From contig JAUXVI010000002.1 of NCBI GenBank assembly GCA_030680575.1, forward strand, positions 60,191-124,190: a stretch of 64,000 nt of DNA, given 5' to 3'. The position numbers and the translations under genes are program-made. Under the pieces are notes generated by a model. It searched no databases. It was not told the DNA's origin and saw nothing but the letters and a program-made list of their open reading frames with translations. The stretch comes from Hylemonella sp. (GTDB lineage Bacteria > Pseudomonadota > Gammaproteobacteria > Burkholderiales > Burkholderiaceae_C). Below, in pieces: positions 53,860 through 63,522 of this stretch. The number at the start of each line of letters is the position of its first letter. Position 1 is the stretch's first letter.

Positions 53860-54564
53860 TTATTTCAACGCGCCAAACACCTTGCTCAACACGGCGCTGC
53901 CGCTCCCTACCGGGTCGCGCCGGATCTTGCGTTCCTCTTCGCCAATCATGAAGTACAGCCCATCCAGCGCTTTGCCCGTGACGTACTGCTGGATGCTGGC
54001 ATCTTCCCGCCCTACCAGCCCCAGCTCTGCGGCCTTGCCCGCAATCTGGTTGTATTTAGCCGCCAGCCCGACCCTCTCGGTGCTGCGCGTCACGACTGGC
54101 AGGAATTTCTGGCTCAGCGGGGTTCGCGTCTTATCGGCAAAGAAAGCAGTGACGGACGTGTCGCCACCACCGAGGATCTTCTTGGCATCCCCGACACTCA
54201 TACCGCGCACCGCGCCCAGCAGCAAATCACGCGCCTGTGGCACGGCGGCTTCCGCCGCACGGTTCATGGCCGTCACCAGCTCGTCCAGCTGCTGGCCTTG
54301 CCCCAGCGTACGCAGCAGTGTCGCCGCATCATTGAGGTAACCGGGCAAAGGAATACGAACTTTTTCGTTGCCAAGGAATCCATTGGTTTGGCCTAATTGC
54401 AGAACCGCGGCTTTGGCGCCCTGCTCCAGCGCTGTTTTCAACCCTTGTGAGGCCTCGCCCTGACTGATATCTGCCAAGGACATGGCCTGTGCCAGACCGC
54501 CTGACAAGCCAAAGCACCCGCCCAGCACCGGCATCCAAACGGAATTAAACTCGCGACGATCCAT
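53860..54564 (-). CDS. DUF4197-family protein
   Basis: A 234-residue protein with a short N-terminal signal-like helix (WMPVLGGCFGLSGGLAQA) and the DUF4197 body: SQGLKTALEQGAKAAVLQLG, then IPLPGYLNDAATLLRTLGQG, AAVPQARDLLLGAVRGMSV and TGKALDGLYFMIGEEERKIR. Function is unknown; it is probably periplasmic. The start at 54564 is 15 bp from the divergent TlpA-like start; the longer frame to 55164 is antisense to that gene and not real. Confidence 0.88.
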   Translation of the reverse strand: MDRREFNSVWMPVLGGCFGLSGGLAQAMSLADISQGEASQGLKTALEQGAKAAVLQLGQTNGFLGNEKVRIPLPGYLNDAATLLRTLGQGQQLDELVTAMNRAAEAAVPQARDLLLGAVRGMSVGDAKKILGGGDTSVTAFFADKTRTPLSQKFLPVVTRSTERVGLAAKYNQIAGKAAELGLVGREDASIQQYVTGKALDGLYFMIGEEERKIRRDPVGSGSAVLSKVFGALK

Positions 54565-54579
54565 GAAAGTTCCCCTGCT

Positions 54580-55077
54580 ATGAAACGAGCGCTCTATCTT
54601 GCCGCATTCCTGGTGATTCTGGCCTCGGGCTGGATGATGTTCCAGAGCACGAGCATCAGCACCGCCCCCGAATCGACCTTCGTGCTGCTCGACGGCTCCA
54701 CGAAAAGCACGGCCGACCTCAAGGGTCGGGTCACCCTGGTGAACTTCTGGGCCACCAGCTGCACCACCTGCGTGGCCGAGATGCCCAAGATCATCGCAAC
54801 GCATGACAAGTACCACGCGCGCGGTTTTGACACCCTGGCGATAGCCATGAGCTACGACCCGCCCAGTTACGTGGTGAATTTCGCCAACACACGCAAGCTG
54901 CCGTTCCAGGTCGCCATCGACAACACCGGCGCCGTGGCCAAAGCCTGGGGCGATGTGCGCCTGACACCCACCACCTACATCGTCAACAAGCGCGGCGAGA
55001 TTGTGAAGCGCTACATTGGCGAGCCGGACTTCGCCGAGTTGCATCGCCTGATCGAGGAATTGCTGGCACAGGCCTGA
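54580..55077 (+). CDS. TlpA-like thioredoxin-fold protein
   Basis: A 165-residue membrane-anchored thioredoxin. N-terminal anchor RALYLAAFLVILASGWMMF, active site WATSCTTCVAEMPK (CTTC, near residues 64-67) and the cis-Pro in RLTPTTYIVNK. It would reduce disulfides in the periplasm, for example in cytochrome c maturation or for a specific partner. It ends just before a bidirectional terminator. Confidence 0.92.
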   Translation: MKRALYLAAFLVILASGWMMFQSTSISTAPESTFVLLDGSTKSTADLKGRVTLVNFWATSCTTCVAEMPKIIATHDKYHARGFDTLAIAMSYDPPSYVVNFANTRKLPFQVAIDNTGAVAKAWGDVRLTPTTYIVNKRGEIVKRYIGEPDFAELHRLIEELLAQA

Positions 55078-55090
55078 GTGTTCTTCCAAG

Positions 55091-55123
55091 CAATAAGGGC
55101 GGCTCATTGAGCCGCCCTTATTG
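55091..55123. terminator. bidirectional terminator between TlpA-like and cytochrome c' genes
   Basis: CAATAAGGGCGGCTCA pairs perfectly with TGAGCCGCCCTTATTG. It lies 14 bp from both convergent stop codons. Confidence 0.9.
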
Positions 55124-55136
55124 TTTACGTGACCGC

Positions 55137-55589
55137 TTACTTGGCGCGGAAGTCGTCGTGACACGCCTTGCAGGTGCCCGACGTGGCGTTGAAGGCGGTC
55201 TTGATGCTGTCGAGGTTGCCCGTCTTAGCCGCGGCGGCCAACTTGCCCATTTCCACCTGCAGCTTGTCGGCAGCTTGCTTGAACTTGGCCTGTTCTTTCC
55301 AGATCTCAGGCTTGGCCTTGGTATCGCCCAAATCGGTGCCCTCGCCAAATGCCGCCCACGGCAATTTGGCCATGCTCTCTGCAATGGCGGCATTGTCAGC
55401 TGCCGCCTTGGCATCGAACGGAGCTTTGCCGCCGACCATGGCACCAATGCGGGCGTAATGCTGCTGCATAACGAACAAGGCATTCTTGCGGTACTTGATC
55501 GCATCGTCTGGCTTGGCAAATTGGGCCGAGGCCGAGCCGGCAAATCCGATTGCGGCGCTCGCGAGAACGAGGAGGCTGAGTGCTTTCAT
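55137..55589 (-). CDS. cytochrome c' (class II cytochrome c)
   Basis: A 150-residue periplasmic cytochrome: signal peptide MKALSLLVLASAAIGFAGSASA, four-helix bundle, and the heme site CKACH close to the C-terminus, as in class II cytochromes. Start at 55589 is preferred to 55619 because it begins the signal peptide. Cytochrome c' binds NO and may protect against nitrosative stress. The divergent neighbour is cytochrome b561. Confidence 0.92.
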   Translation of the reverse strand: MKALSLLVLASAAIGFAGSASAQFAKPDDAIKYRKNALFVMQQHYARIGAMVGGKAPFDAKAAADNAAIAESMAKLPWAAFGEGTDLGDTKAKPEIWKEQAKFKQAADKLQVEMGKLAAAAKTGNLDSIKTAFNATSGTCKACHDDFRAK

Positions 55590-55726
55590 GTTGTTCCTTG
55601 TTGGGTTGAGGATGGACACTGACCCGCTTGTGAGTCTAACGCCACATCAAAAGTTCTGTTTTTGGGCCATCTCAGGGAAAATACCAATCCCCGCCTCACC
55701 CCCCTCTTCAACCGCAAGGCCTTCAC

Positions 55727-56401
55727 ATGACACATCGAGTCAGAGTATGGGATCTCCCCACCCGCGTTTTTCACTGGGCGCTTGCAGCCTGTGTCATCGC
55801 TCTGGTTGTCACCGGCCAGATCGGCGGCTCCGCCATGGACTGGCACTTCCGCCTCGGCTACGCCGTGCTGACCTTGCTGCTGTTCCGTCTGGCCTGGGGC
55901 CTGGTCGGTGGCCACTGGTCACGCTTTTCGTCTTTTCTCTACGCACCGTCGACTCTGCTGCGCTATCTGTGCGGCCAGGGCGGACCTGAGCTCAGCACCG
56001 GGCACAACCCGCTGGGAGCCGGTTCGGTGTTTGCCCTGCTGTTTTTCCTGTTGGCTCAGGTTGCGACCGGCCTCATCAGCGACGATGAAATTGCCACCAG
56101 CGGTCCGTTGACCAGCTTGGTCCCGAGCACTTGGGTGAGCCAGGCCACTTGGTACCACCATAGCGTCGGCAAACTGGTGCTGATCGTGCTGGTCGCCCTG
56201 CATGTGGCGGCGATTCTTTTCTACCTGTTGCGCAAGCGCCAGAATCTGGTCCGCCCCATGCTGCTGGGTGACAAGGAAGTCGAGCAAGCGCTGCCTTCTT
56301 CGCTCGACGATGCTCGCACGCGTTTACTCGCCATCGTGCTTCTCGCCGTCTGTGCCGGCCTCGTCAGCTTACTTCTGAAGCTGGCGCCAGCTGGCTACTG
56401 A
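55727..56401 (+). CDS. cytochrome b561-family membrane protein
   Basis: A 224-residue di-heme b-type cytochrome with four main helices. His residues for heme are seen in PTRVFHWALAACV (near 16), MDWHFRLGYA (near 40), and HHSVGKLVLIVLVALHVAAI (near 145 and 159). A fifth helix ends the protein. It may feed electrons to the adjacent cytochrome c'. It overlaps the convergent M48 peptidase gene by 7 bp. Confidence 0.92.
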   Translation: MTHRVRVWDLPTRVFHWALAACVIALVVTGQIGGSAMDWHFRLGYAVLTLLLFRLAWGLVGGHWSRFSSFLYAPSTLLRYLCGQGGPELSTGHNPLGAGSVFALLFFLLAQVATGLISDDEIATSGPLTSLVPSTWVSQATWYHHSVGKLVLIVLVALHVAAILFYLLRKRQNLVRPMLLGDKEVEQALPSSLDDARTRLLAIVLLAVCAGLVSLLLKLAPAGY

Positions 56402-57270
56402 GCCGACGGCTGGCGCAGCAAACTCTGCCGGTAAAGCGGCATGACCAGCTCCGCGATACGGGCCAGATCCTGCACCCGGGCCTCGGGATTGGGGTGTGTA
56501 CTGAGGAATTCTGGCGGCCGGCTACCGCCCGTGCGCATCATTTTCTGCCACAACGTCGTGGCGGCACGCGGGTCATAACCCGCACGCGCGGCCAGCTCCA
56601 CCCCCATCTGATCGGCTTCCACTTCAGCCTCCCGGCTGTGCGGCAAGCTCAACGTCACGTCGCTCACGATATCGCCCAGTTGCGCCATGGCACGGCTACC
56701 CGTCGTGATCGCCAACAGAATGCCCGGCAACTGAGCCGCATATTGCAGCGATACCTGCTCACGCACGTGTTCGCGCAGCGCATGGGCAATTTCATGCCCC
56801 ATCACTGCGGCCAACTCGTTGTCCGTCAACTGCAGTTTGTTGATGATCCCGGCGTAGACGCCGATCTTGCCGCCGGCCATGCAGAAGGCGTTGATCTCTT
56901 CACTTTGAAAGACGTTGACTTCCCACTGCCAGCCTCTGGCATCTTGACGGAACACCGGTGTCTGCGCAATCAACTTGCGCGCAATGCCCTGGACGCGCGC
57001 CACCATCGCGGGTTCGCGATTGAGCTGCTGCTTGCGTGCCGCTTCCTGCACCTGCTTGTTGTAGGCCTGGGCTGAAGCGGCATCGATTTCCTGCGCACTG
57101 ACCGCCATGCTTTGCTGACGCGTGATGCCGACGGTTCCTGGCTGCGTGGTTTGCACCGTCTGACAGGCACTGACCAGCATGCCCAGTGCAAGCGCCCCAG
57201 CCAGACGGCATCGACGATGCCATCCCTGCTTTGGCTGCAGCCAAGAATTGACGCTAAACTTTGAACTCAT
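56395..57270 (-). CDS. M48-family zinc metalloprotease, lipoprotein
   Basis: A 291-residue M48 peptidase with lipobox LVSAC (Cys36), zinc site HEIAH at 159-163, third ligand Glu in SREAEVEADQMGVEL, and the C-terminal FLSTHPNPEARVQDL. This matches the LoiP/YcaL/BepA-like outer-membrane quality-control peptidases. Signal anchor and Cys suggest attachment to a membrane facing the periplasm. Confidence 0.93.
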   Translation of the reverse strand: MSSKFSVNSWLQPKQGWHRRCRLAGALALGMLVSACQTVQTTQPGTVGITRQQSMAVSAQEIDAASAQAYNKQVQEAARKQQLNREPAMVARVQGIARKLIAQTPVFRQDARGWQWEVNVFQSEEINAFCMAGGKIGVYAGIINKLQLTDNELAAVMGHEIAHALREHVREQVSLQYAAQLPGILLAITTGSRAMAQLGDIVSDVTLSLPHSREAEVEADQMGVELAARAGYDPRAATTLWQKMMRTGGSRPPEFLSTHPNPEARVQDLARIAELVMPLYRQSLLRQPSAQ

Positions 57271-57285
57271 GCTTTGTGCCTTGCC

Positions 57286-57774
57286 GTGAATACCAGATCC
57301 ATCGATATCGTCACCCCGCAGACCGCGAATGAACTCGATACCTTGCGAGACATTTTCCGCGAGTATGCCGCGAGTCTCAAAGTCGACTTGTGCTTTCAGG
57401 GTTTTGATCAGGAGCTTGCCACGCTACCTGGAGAGTATGCCGAACCCCGCGGTGCCCTGCTGATGGCCACCGTTGATGGGCTTGTTGCTGGTTGTTGCGC
57501 CCTGCGTCCTATGGACACCGTGGACTACCCCAATGCCTGCGAGATGAAACGGCTCTATGTCCGTCCTGCCTTTCGCGGCCTTGGTCTCGGCCGCCAGTTG
57601 GCTGACGCCATCATGGATGCCGCACGCATCGCCGGCTATGACGATGTGCTGCTGGATACCCTTGACGACATGGAAGCCGCCCGCACCTTGTATGAAGATC
57701 TTGGGTTTGAGGAAATCCCGCCCTACTATCACAACCCCATAGCTGGCGCTCACTACCTCAAAGCCACCCTGTAA
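57286..57774 (+). CDS. GNAT-family N-acetyltransferase
   Basis: A 162-residue acetyltransferase. The acetyl-CoA pyrophosphate loop appears as FRGLGLGRQLADAIM (R/Q-x-x-G-x-G/A near residues 95-110), preceded by CEMKRLYVRP, and the C-terminal YEDLGFEEIPPYYHNP is typical of small-molecule or amino-acid acetylases. Start is uncertain: GTG at 57286 (VNTRSIDIV) or TTG at 57274. It is divergent from the M48 gene with almost no gap. Confidence 0.88.
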   Translation: MNTRSIDIVTPQTANELDTLRDIFREYAASLKVDLCFQGFDQELATLPGEYAEPRGALLMATVDGLVAGCCALRPMDTVDYPNACEMKRLYVRPAFRGLGLGRQLADAIMDAARIAGYDDVLLDTLDDMEAARTLYEDLGFEEIPPYYHNPIAGAHYLKATL

Positions 57775-57793
57775 TGGTGACGCCTTAAATAAT

Positions 57794-57821
57794 AAAACCG
57801 CTGAGGGCTGTCAGCGGTTTT
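57794..57821. terminator. terminator between GNAT and peroxiredoxin genes
   Basis: AAAACCGCTGA and TCAGCGGTTTT are perfect 11-bp arms around GGGCTG, between convergent genes and usable in both directions. Confidence 0.88.
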
Positions 57822-57838
57822 CCATCACACAAGGTTGT

Positions 57839-58345
57839 TCAAGCCTTGGCTTGCACCAACAGCGTGTCGGCGCCACTCACTTCAAACTTGCCAGGGCCCT
57901 CGATATTGAGGGTCGCAACTTTTCCATTCTTCACCAGCATGGAGTAGCGGTTGCTTCGCAACCCCATCCCGCGTGCCGTCAGATCCAGGGTCAGACCTGT
58001 GGCCTTGGCAAAATCAGCACTGCCATCAGCCAGCATGCGAACCTTGCCCTCAGTTTTCTGGTCGCGCGCCCAGGCGCCCATGACAAAGGCGTCATTGACG
58101 CTGACGCACCAGATCTCATCCACACCGGCAGCCTTGAGTTCATTGAATTTCTCAACATAACCCGGCACGTGTTTGGCAGAGCACGTCGGCGTGTAGGCCC
58201 CCGGCAGACCAAAAATGGCGATGGTCTTGCCAGCAACCGCCTTGCTCACATCCACCGGATTGGGACCGATGCTGCAGCCATTGCCCTCGACTTCCGAGTA
58301 TTCCATCAGGGTGGCGGGGGGAAGGGTGTCACCGACTTTGATCAT
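57839..58345 (-). CDS. peroxiredoxin, Prx5 type
   Basis: A 168-residue redoxin. The peroxidatic Cys55 lies in PGAYTPTCSAKHVPGY, and a later Cys in DEIWCVSVNDAFVMGAW is typical of Prx5. The conserved Arg is in TARGMGLRSNRYSMLV. It reduces hydrogen peroxide and alkyl hydroperoxides with thiol or glutaredoxin partners. Confidence 0.94.
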   Translation of the reverse strand: MIKVGDTLPPATLMEYSEVEGNGCSIGPNPVDVSKAVAGKTIAIFGLPGAYTPTCSAKHVPGYVEKFNELKAAGVDEIWCVSVNDAFVMGAWARDQKTEGKVRMLADGSADFAKATGLTLDLTARGMGLRSNRYSMLVKNGKVATLNIEGPGKFEVSGADTLLVQAKA

Positions 58346-58381
58346 CTTGCGCTCCTCGTGTTAAAAGTTGTCAGAAAAAAC

Positions 58382-58410
58382 AAAAACGGCTCACATTGTG
58401 AGCCGTTTTT
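58382..58410. terminator. terminator at the end of the ribosomal operon
   Basis: AAAAACGGCTCACA and its complement TGTGAGCCGTTTTT form 14-bp arms, with A-runs before and T-runs after, so it works both for the ribosomal transcript and for the opposite strand. Confidence 0.9.
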
Positions 58411-58440
58411 TTTAGTCCTGCAGCGGGTGCTGCAAAGGGC

Positions 58441-58710
58441 TTAGACCGCAGCCGCCTTTTCGACCAGCCGGGTCGCAACCCAGTTCTTGGTCTTGGAAAT
58501 CGGCTTGCTTTCGGTGATCTCGATGACATCACCCAGTTTGTACTCACCCTTTTCATCATGGGCGTGGTACTTGCTGGATTTGGCCACGATCTTGCCGTAG
58601 AGCTCGTGTTTGACACGACGCTCAACCAGCACGGTCACAGTCTTCGCGCGCTTGTCGCTGACCACCTTGCCAACCAAGGTGCGCTTGAGGGATTTTTTAG
58701 CTTCCGTCAT
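58441..58710 (-). CDS. rpsQ: 30S ribosomal protein S17
   Basis: An 89-residue S17: [20 protein letters not shown] and the family middle [20 protein letters not shown]. Last gene of this part of the S10 operon; the transcript ends at the terminator just after it. Confidence 0.97.
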   Translation of the reverse strand: MTEAKKSLKRTLVGKVVSDKRAKTVTVLVERRVKHELYGKIVAKSSKYHAHDEKGEYKLGDVIEITESKPISKTKNWVATRLVEKAAAV

Positions 58711-58720
58711 TCAGTGCTCC

Positions 58721-58915
58721 TTATTTGGCGGCTTGCTTTTCAGCAAGAATGGTCTTGGCACGAGCGATGGCACGACGGGTCGTGCGCAGCGTGGACGTGT
58801 TGTTCAGCTGTTGCGTGGCTTTTTGCATACGCAGGCCAAAGTGGGCTTTTTGCAGCTCTTTGACTTCGGTTTGCAGGCCGGCAACGTCTTTCTGGCGCAG
58901 TTCAGCAGCTTTCAT
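58721..58915 (-). CDS. rpmC: 50S ribosomal protein L29
   Basis: A 64-residue two-helix L29: [20 protein letters not shown] and [20 protein letters not shown], the typical FxLRxQ and Ntsrlr pattern. Located between rplP and rpsQ as in other proteobacteria. Confidence 0.96.
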   Translation of the reverse strand: MKAAELRQKDVAGLQTEVKELQKAHFGLRMQKATQQLNNTSTLRTTRRAIARAKTILAEKQAAK

Positions 58916-58931
58916 TTCTTCATTCTCCTGA

Positions 58932-59348
58932 TTACTGGCCGATCATGCGGCTGACAAAGGTGGTACGCAGCGGCAGCTTGGCAGCGGCCAGACGGAAAGC
59001 TTCGCGAGCGAGTTCTTCGGGCACACCGACGATCTCGAACACGATCTTGCCGGGCTGAATTTCAGCCACGTAATACTCCGGATTGCCCTTACCATTACCC
59101 ATACGCACTTCAGCAGGCTTCTGGGAAATCGGTTTGTCGGGGAACACACGGATCCAGATACGGCCACCGCGCTTGACGTGACGCGAAATCGCGCGACGTG
59201 CCGATTCGATCTGGCGCGCCGTCAGACGGCCGCGATCGGTACATTTCAGACCGAAGTCGCCAAAAGCCACGGTGCTACCACGGGTGGCAATACCCGTGTT
59301 GCGGCCTTTTTGCTCCTTGCGGTATTTTCTACGTGCAGGTTGCAGCAT
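58932..59348 (-). CDS. rplP: 50S ribosomal protein L16
   Basis: A 138-residue L16: [20 protein letters not shown] at the start, then [20 protein letters not shown] and [15 protein letters not shown]. Length is normal. Confidence 0.98.
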   Translation of the reverse strand: MLQPARRKYRKEQKGRNTGIATRGSTVAFGDFGLKCTDRGRLTARQIESARRAISRHVKRGGRIWIRVFPDKPISQKPAEVRMGNGKGNPEYYVAEIQPGKIVFEIVGVPEELAREAFRLAAAKLPLRTTFVSRMIGQ

Positions 59349-59350
59349 GT

Positions 59351-60238
59351 TTATTCTCCTTTGGCGCCGTCAGCTGCTGCAGCTGGCGCGGCGACTTTGC
59401 GGACGCGCTTAACGGCGGTTTTCGGGGCATCGGCACCAGTGGCCTCTGCGGGTTTGTCGCTGCCATCGGCAGGCGCGGTGTTGCCACCGGCCGGACGACG
59501 TGCACCGCGCGGAGCGGGACGATCCGAACCAGGACGGGCATCACGACGCGGGCCGCGCGGACGGCGCTCTTCATCAGGACGCGGGGTTTCGACGGCCGGC
59601 AGGTCGTTGCGGCCCAGCGTATCGCCCTTGTAGACCCACACCTTGACGCCGATCACACCATAGGTGGTCTTGGCTTCGGAGGTGCCGTAGTCGATGTCAG
59701 CGCGCAGGGTGTGAAGCGGCACGCGACCTTCGCGATACCATTCACAACGAGCGATTTCAATACCGTTCAGACGGCCAGACGACATGATCTTGATGCCCAG
59801 GGCACCCAGACGCATGGCATTTTGCATGGCGCGCTTCATGGCACGACGGAACATGATGCGCTTTTCGAGCTGCTGGGTGATGGAGTCGGCAATCAGCTTG
59901 GCATCGATTTCGGGCTTGCGCACTTCTTCGATGTTGACTGCGACCGGCACGCCCAACTGCTTGCCCAGTTCGCGCTTGAGGTTCTCGATGTCCTCGCCTT
60001 TCTTGCCGATCACGACGCCCGGGCGAGCCGAGAAAATCGTGATGCGGGCGTTCTTGGCAGGGCGCTCGATCAGAACGCGTGACACCGAAGCGTTTTTCAG
60101 CTTGGTCTTCAGGTACTCGCGTACCTTGATGTCTTCAGCCAGCATGCCGGCGAAGTCACGGTTGTTGGCGTACCAGCGAGAAGCCCAGTTGCGGCTGACC
60201 GCGAGGCGAAAGCCGGTGGGGTTGATTTTTTGTCCCAT
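59351..60238 (-). CDS. rpsC: 30S ribosomal protein S3 with long C-terminal tail
   Basis: A 295-residue S3. The KH domain ([38 protein letters not shown]) and C-terminal S3 domain are complete to about residue 213. A tail of about 80 residues rich in Arg, Pro and Ala ([20 protein letters not shown]) follows, far beyond the 233 residues of E. coli S3. Extended S3 tails occur in Comamonadaceae; the role is unknown. Confidence 0.97.
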   Translation of the reverse strand: MGQKINPTGFRLAVSRNWASRWYANNRDFAGMLAEDIKVREYLKTKLKNASVSRVLIERPAKNARITIFSARPGVVIGKKGEDIENLKRELGKQLGVPVAVNIEEVRKPEIDAKLIADSITQQLEKRIMFRRAMKRAMQNAMRLGALGIKIMSSGRLNGIEIARCEWYREGRVPLHTLRADIDYGTSEAKTTYGVIGVKVWVYKGDTLGRNDLPAVETPRPDEERRPRGPRRDARPGSDRPAPRGARRPAGGNTAPADGSDKPAEATGADAPKTAVKRVRKVAAPAAAADGAKGE

Positions 60239-60254
60239 ATCTTCCAGACCTCTT

Positions 60255-60584
60255 TCAGTTGCCCACCGTCACGTACACATGGCACGTGGGCTTGCTGATA
60301 CGGTTGCCGCGGCCTTTGGCGCGCGCGGTAAAGCGCTTGAGCGTAGTGCCCTGCTCGACGTAGATGGTCTTGACCTTCAGTTCGTCGATATCGGCACCGT
60401 CGTTGTGCTCAGCATTGGCAATCGCGGACTCCAGAACCTTCTTGATGATCACGGCAGCTTTTTTCTGCGTGAACTGCAGGATGTTCAGGGCTTGGTCCAC
60501 TTTCTTGCCGCGGATCAGGTCGGCGACCAGACGGCCTTTGTCGACCGACAGGCGAACGCCACGAAGGGTTGCACGTGTTTCCAT
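60255..60584 (-). CDS. rplV: 50S ribosomal protein L22
   Basis: A 109-residue L22 starting [20 protein letters not shown], with the long beta-hairpin region and [20 protein letters not shown] at the end. Start 60584 has a GGAGGT-type ribosome-binding site; the longer frame to 60728 runs through rpsS. Confidence 0.97.
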   Translation of the reverse strand: METRATLRGVRLSVDKGRLVADLIRGKKVDQALNILQFTQKKAAVIIKKVLESAIANAEHNDGADIDELKVKTIYVEQGTTLKRFTARAKGRGNRISKPTCHVYVTVGN

Positions 60585-60594
60585 GGTCACCTCC

Positions 60595-60873
60595 TTATTT
60601 CTTCTGGACTTTTTTGTCCGCAGGGTGACCCTTGAAAGTCCGGGTGAGTGCGAACTCGCCCAACTTGTGGCCCACCATTTGGTCGGTGATATAGACCGGT
60701 ACGTGCTGCTTGCCGTTGTGCACGGCAATGGTCAAGCCGATGAACTCGGGCAGGATCATGGAGCGACGCGACCAGGTCTTGATCGGCTTTTTATCCTTGG
60801 TGGTCACAGCCTTGTCAGCCTTGGCCACCAGGTGATGGTCCACAAATGGACCCTTTTTAAGAGAGCGAGTCAT
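60595..60873 (-). CDS. rpsS: 30S ribosomal protein S19
   Basis: A 92-residue S19: [40 protein letters not shown] and the signature [20 protein letters not shown]. Normal length and location. Confidence 0.98.
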   Translation of the reverse strand: MTRSLKKGPFVDHHLVAKADKAVTTKDKKPIKTWSRRSMILPEFIGLTIAVHNGKQHVPVYITDQMVGHKLGEFALTRTFKGHPADKKVQKK

Positions 60874-60884
60874 TTGCGTTCCCC

Positions 60885-61709
60885 TTACTTCTTACGACGC
60901 GACACAATCATCACTTGTGTGCGCTTGTTGTTACGGGTACGGTAACCCTTGGTCAGATTACCCCAAGGATCGACAGGATGACGGCCCTCGCCGGTCTTAC
61001 CTTCACCACCACCGTGGGGGTGATCCACCGGGTTCATCACCACACCGCGAACGGTCGGGCGAATACCCATCCAGCGCTTCACACCGGCCTTGCCGAGCTG
61101 ACGCAGGCTGTGCTCTTCATTGGCAACCTGGCCAATGGTGGCGCGGCATTCAATGTGGATCTTGCGCACTTCACCAGAGCGCATACGAACCTGAGCGTAA
61201 GTACCTTCGCGTGCCAGCAAGGTAGCGGATGCGCCGGCAGAACGAACCACCTGAGCACCTTTGCCGACTTGCAGTTCGATGCAATGGATGATCGAACCCA
61301 CGGGAATGTTGCGGATCGGCAGGGTGTTGCCAACACGGATCGGCGCCTCGGCACCGCTCATGATGGTCGCGCCCACTTCCAGGCCACGCGGCGCAATGAT
61401 GTAGCGACGCTCGCCGTCGGCATAGCACACCAGAGCGATGTGGGCCGAACGGTTCGGGTCGTACTCGATGCGCTCGACCTTGGCCGGAATCGCATCCTTG
61501 TTGCGCTTGAAGTCGACCACACGGTAGTGGTGCTTGTGACCACCGCCCTTGTGACGGGTGGTGATGTGACCGTTGTTGTTACGGCCGGCCTGCTGGAATT
61601 GCGGCTCGAGCAGGGGAGCGTAAGCCTCACCCTTGTGGAGGTGATCACGCGAAATCTTCACCACGCCACGACGGCCCGGCGAAGTCGGTTTCATCTTGAT
61701 AACAGCCAT
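60885..61709 (-). CDS. rplB: 50S ribosomal protein L2
   Basis: A 274-residue L2: early [20 protein letters not shown], central [20 protein letters not shown], and the peptidyl-transferase-proximal segment [20 protein letters not shown], which includes the key His. Confidence 0.98.
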   Translation of the reverse strand: MAVIKMKPTSPGRRGVVKISRDHLHKGEAYAPLLEPQFQQAGRNNNGHITTRHKGGGHKHHYRVVDFKRNKDAIPAKVERIEYDPNRSAHIALVCYADGERRYIIAPRGLEVGATIMSGAEAPIRVGNTLPIRNIPVGSIIHCIELQVGKGAQVVRSAGASATLLAREGTYAQVRMRSGEVRKIHIECRATIGQVANEEHSLRQLGKAGVKRWMGIRPTVRGVVMNPVDHPHGGGEGKTGEGRHPVDPWGNLTKGYRTRNNKRTQVMIVSRRKK

Positions 61710-61711
61710 GA

Positions 61712-62026
61712 TTACGCGGCCTCCCCGGAGAGGTTCAGCTCTTGACCCGGCTTCAGCATCACGTAGGCTTTGCGAACATTGTCGCGACGGCCGACGGACT
61801 TGCCAAAACGCTTGGTCTTGCCTTTGGTGTTGACCACAGAAACAGCCTTGACCTCAACCTTGAACATCAATTCCACAGCGGCCTTGATTTCGGGCTTGGT
61901 AGCATCCTGCAGCACCTTGAACGTCACAGCATTGCTCTTTTCTGCCACCATCGTTGCCTTTTCAGACACGATCGGGGCGACGAGCACCTGCATCAGACGA
62001 CCTTCTTCAAACTTGACGGCGCTCAT
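61712..62026 (-). CDS. rplW: 50S ribosomal protein L23
   Basis: A 104-residue L23: [20 protein letters not shown] and [20 protein letters not shown], plus the loop [20 protein letters not shown] that lies at the tunnel exit. It overlaps rplD by 4 bp. Confidence 0.97.
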   Translation of the reverse strand: MSAVKFEEGRLMQVLVAPIVSEKATMVAEKSNAVTFKVLQDATKPEIKAAVELMFKVEVKAVSVVNTKGKTKRFGKSVGRRDNVRKAYVMLKPGQELNLSGEAA

Positions 62027-62643
62027 GCGAACATCTCCTTGAGTTTGTCCACAGCAGCCTTGGTGACCAGCACCTTGCGGTAGTGGACCAGCGACACCGG
62101 ATCGGCGTAACGCGGCTCAACCACCAGCACATTCACCAGATTGCGGGAAGCCAGGTACAGGTTCTCGTCGATCTCGTCGGCAATCACCATCACGGAGTCC
62201 AGGTTCATCGCCTTGAACTTGGCAGCCAGCGGCTTGGTCTTGGGCGACTCGACCTTGAGCGAGTCAACCACAGCCAGACGGCCTTCGCGAGCCAGTTGCG
62301 AGAAGATCGAAGCCATACCAGCGCGGTACATCTTCTTGTTGATCTTCTGGGCGAAGTTTTCTTCCGGGCTGTTCGGGAAAATACGACCACCCCCGCGCCA
62401 CAGCGGCGAGGACGTCATACCAGCACGAGCACGGCCAGTTCCCTTTTGCTTGAAAGGCTTCTTGGTGGAGTGCTTGACCTGTTCGCGGTCTTTTTGGGCA
62501 CGGGTGCCTTGACGCGCGTTGGCCTGGAAAGCCACCACGATCTGGTGAACCAGATCTTCGTTGTATTCACGACCAAACACGGTGTCAGGGGCTTCCAGCT
62601 TGGAAGCAGCCTGGCCTTGGTCATTCAGGAGTTCGAGCTGCAT
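62023..62643 (-). CDS. rplD: 50S ribosomal protein L4
   Basis: A 206-residue L4 with the tunnel loop [20 protein letters not shown], then [20 protein letters not shown] and [20 protein letters not shown]. Its first base is the last base of the rplC stop codon. Confidence 0.98.
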   Translation of the reverse strand: MQLELLNDQGQAASKLEAPDTVFGREYNEDLVHQIVVAFQANARQGTRAQKDREQVKHSTKKPFKQKGTGRARAGMTSSPLWRGGGRIFPNSPEENFAQKINKKMYRAGMASIFSQLAREGRLAVVDSLKVESPKTKPLAAKFKAMNLDSVMVIADEIDENLYLASRNLVNVLVVEPRYADPVSLVHYRKVLVTKAAVDKLKEMFA

Positions 62644-63323
62644 CAGTTCGCTCCTTTCGCGCTCTTGGCTTTAACCTTGATGGCCGGACGCACAGTCACG
62701 AAACCGCCAGCGGAACCAGGGATTGCACCCTTGATCAACAGCAGCTGGCGCGCTTCGTCAATGCGGATCACATCCAGATTCTGGGTTGTCTTGGTCTGGT
62801 CGCCCATGTGGCCAGTCATCTTCTTGCCCGGGAACACGCGACCCGGATCCTGCGCCATCGAGATGGAGCCCGGAACATTGTGCGAACGGCTGTTACCGTG
62901 GGACGCACGCTGCGAGCTGAAGTTGTGACGCTTGATCGTGCCGGCAAAGCCTTTACCGATGGAAGTGCCTTGCACGTCCACCTTCTGGCCAACCGCAAAC
63001 ACGGCCGTCACGGGCACAACCGCACCCGCCTTGTACTGCGCAGCAGCATCGGGCGTAACACGGAATTCTTGAATGATTTCACCGGCCTCGACACCTGCCT
63101 TGGCAAGGTGGCCAGCTTGCGGCTTGGTCACGCGCGAAGCTTTGCGCGAACCGAACGTCACCTGCAAGGCAACGTAGCCGTCGTTCTCTTGGGTTTTCAC
63201 CTGGGTCACACGGTTGTTGGACACATCCACCACCGTGACGGGCACTGCGTCCCCGTCATCGGTGAACAGACGCATCATGCCCACCTTGCGGCCCAGCAAC
63301 CCGAGGGAGTTGCTCAGACTCAT
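62643..63323 (-). CDS. rplC: 50S ribosomal protein L3
   Basis: A 226-residue L3: [20 protein letters not shown] at the start and the extended loop [20 protein letters not shown] with [17 protein letters not shown]. Start 63323 (MSLSNSLGL) has an AAGGAG ribosome-binding site; a Met seven codons upstream would remove it. Confidence 0.97.
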   Translation of the reverse strand: MSLSNSLGLLGRKVGMMRLFTDDGDAVPVTVVDVSNNRVTQVKTQENDGYVALQVTFGSRKASRVTKPQAGHLAKAGVEAGEIIQEFRVTPDAAAQYKAGAVVPVTAVFAVGQKVDVQGTSIGKGFAGTIKRHNFSSQRASHGNSRSHNVPGSISMAQDPGRVFPGKKMTGHMGDQTKTTQNLDVIRIDEARQLLLIKGAIPGSAGGFVTVRPAIKVKAKSAKGAN

Positions 63324-63435
63324 GTTTTTCTCCTTGGCTTTCACCGCTGCAACTTCAATTGGCTACAGCGTTTTGGCGTGAAAGAGGGTTAATAAAACTC
63401 CACCAGATTCAATGCAGAATCCGACAGAGCCTAGC

Positions 63436-63464
63436 AGTATAACGCGAACCGCCTTTTCAGGCAA
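63436..63464 (-). promoter_or_regulatory. promoter between rpsJ and rplC
   Basis: On the minus strand TTGCCT (complement of 63459-63464), exactly 17 bp, TATACT (complement of 63436-63441), 112 bp before the rplC start. A stem-loop GGGATTCCGGC/GCTGGAGCCCC (near 63487-63515) without a U-run separates it from rpsJ. In most proteobacteria rpsJ and rplC are closely linked in one transcript, so this internal promoter could uncouple rplC onward from tuf-rpsJ. Confidence 0.7.
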
Positions 63465-63522
63465 GTCCGCGCCATACCCATGCTTTTCGGGGCTCCAGCA
63501 AAAGCCGGAATCCCGTTTTGAC

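Noticed and set aside
54565..55164. N-terminal extension of the DUF4197 protein
   Set aside because: The added 200 codons are antisense to the TlpA-like thioredoxin gene, and the signal-like start is at 54564.
61742..62928. Plus-strand open frames of 90-280 codons across the ribosomal operon
   Set aside because: All are antisense shadows of ribosomal protein genes.
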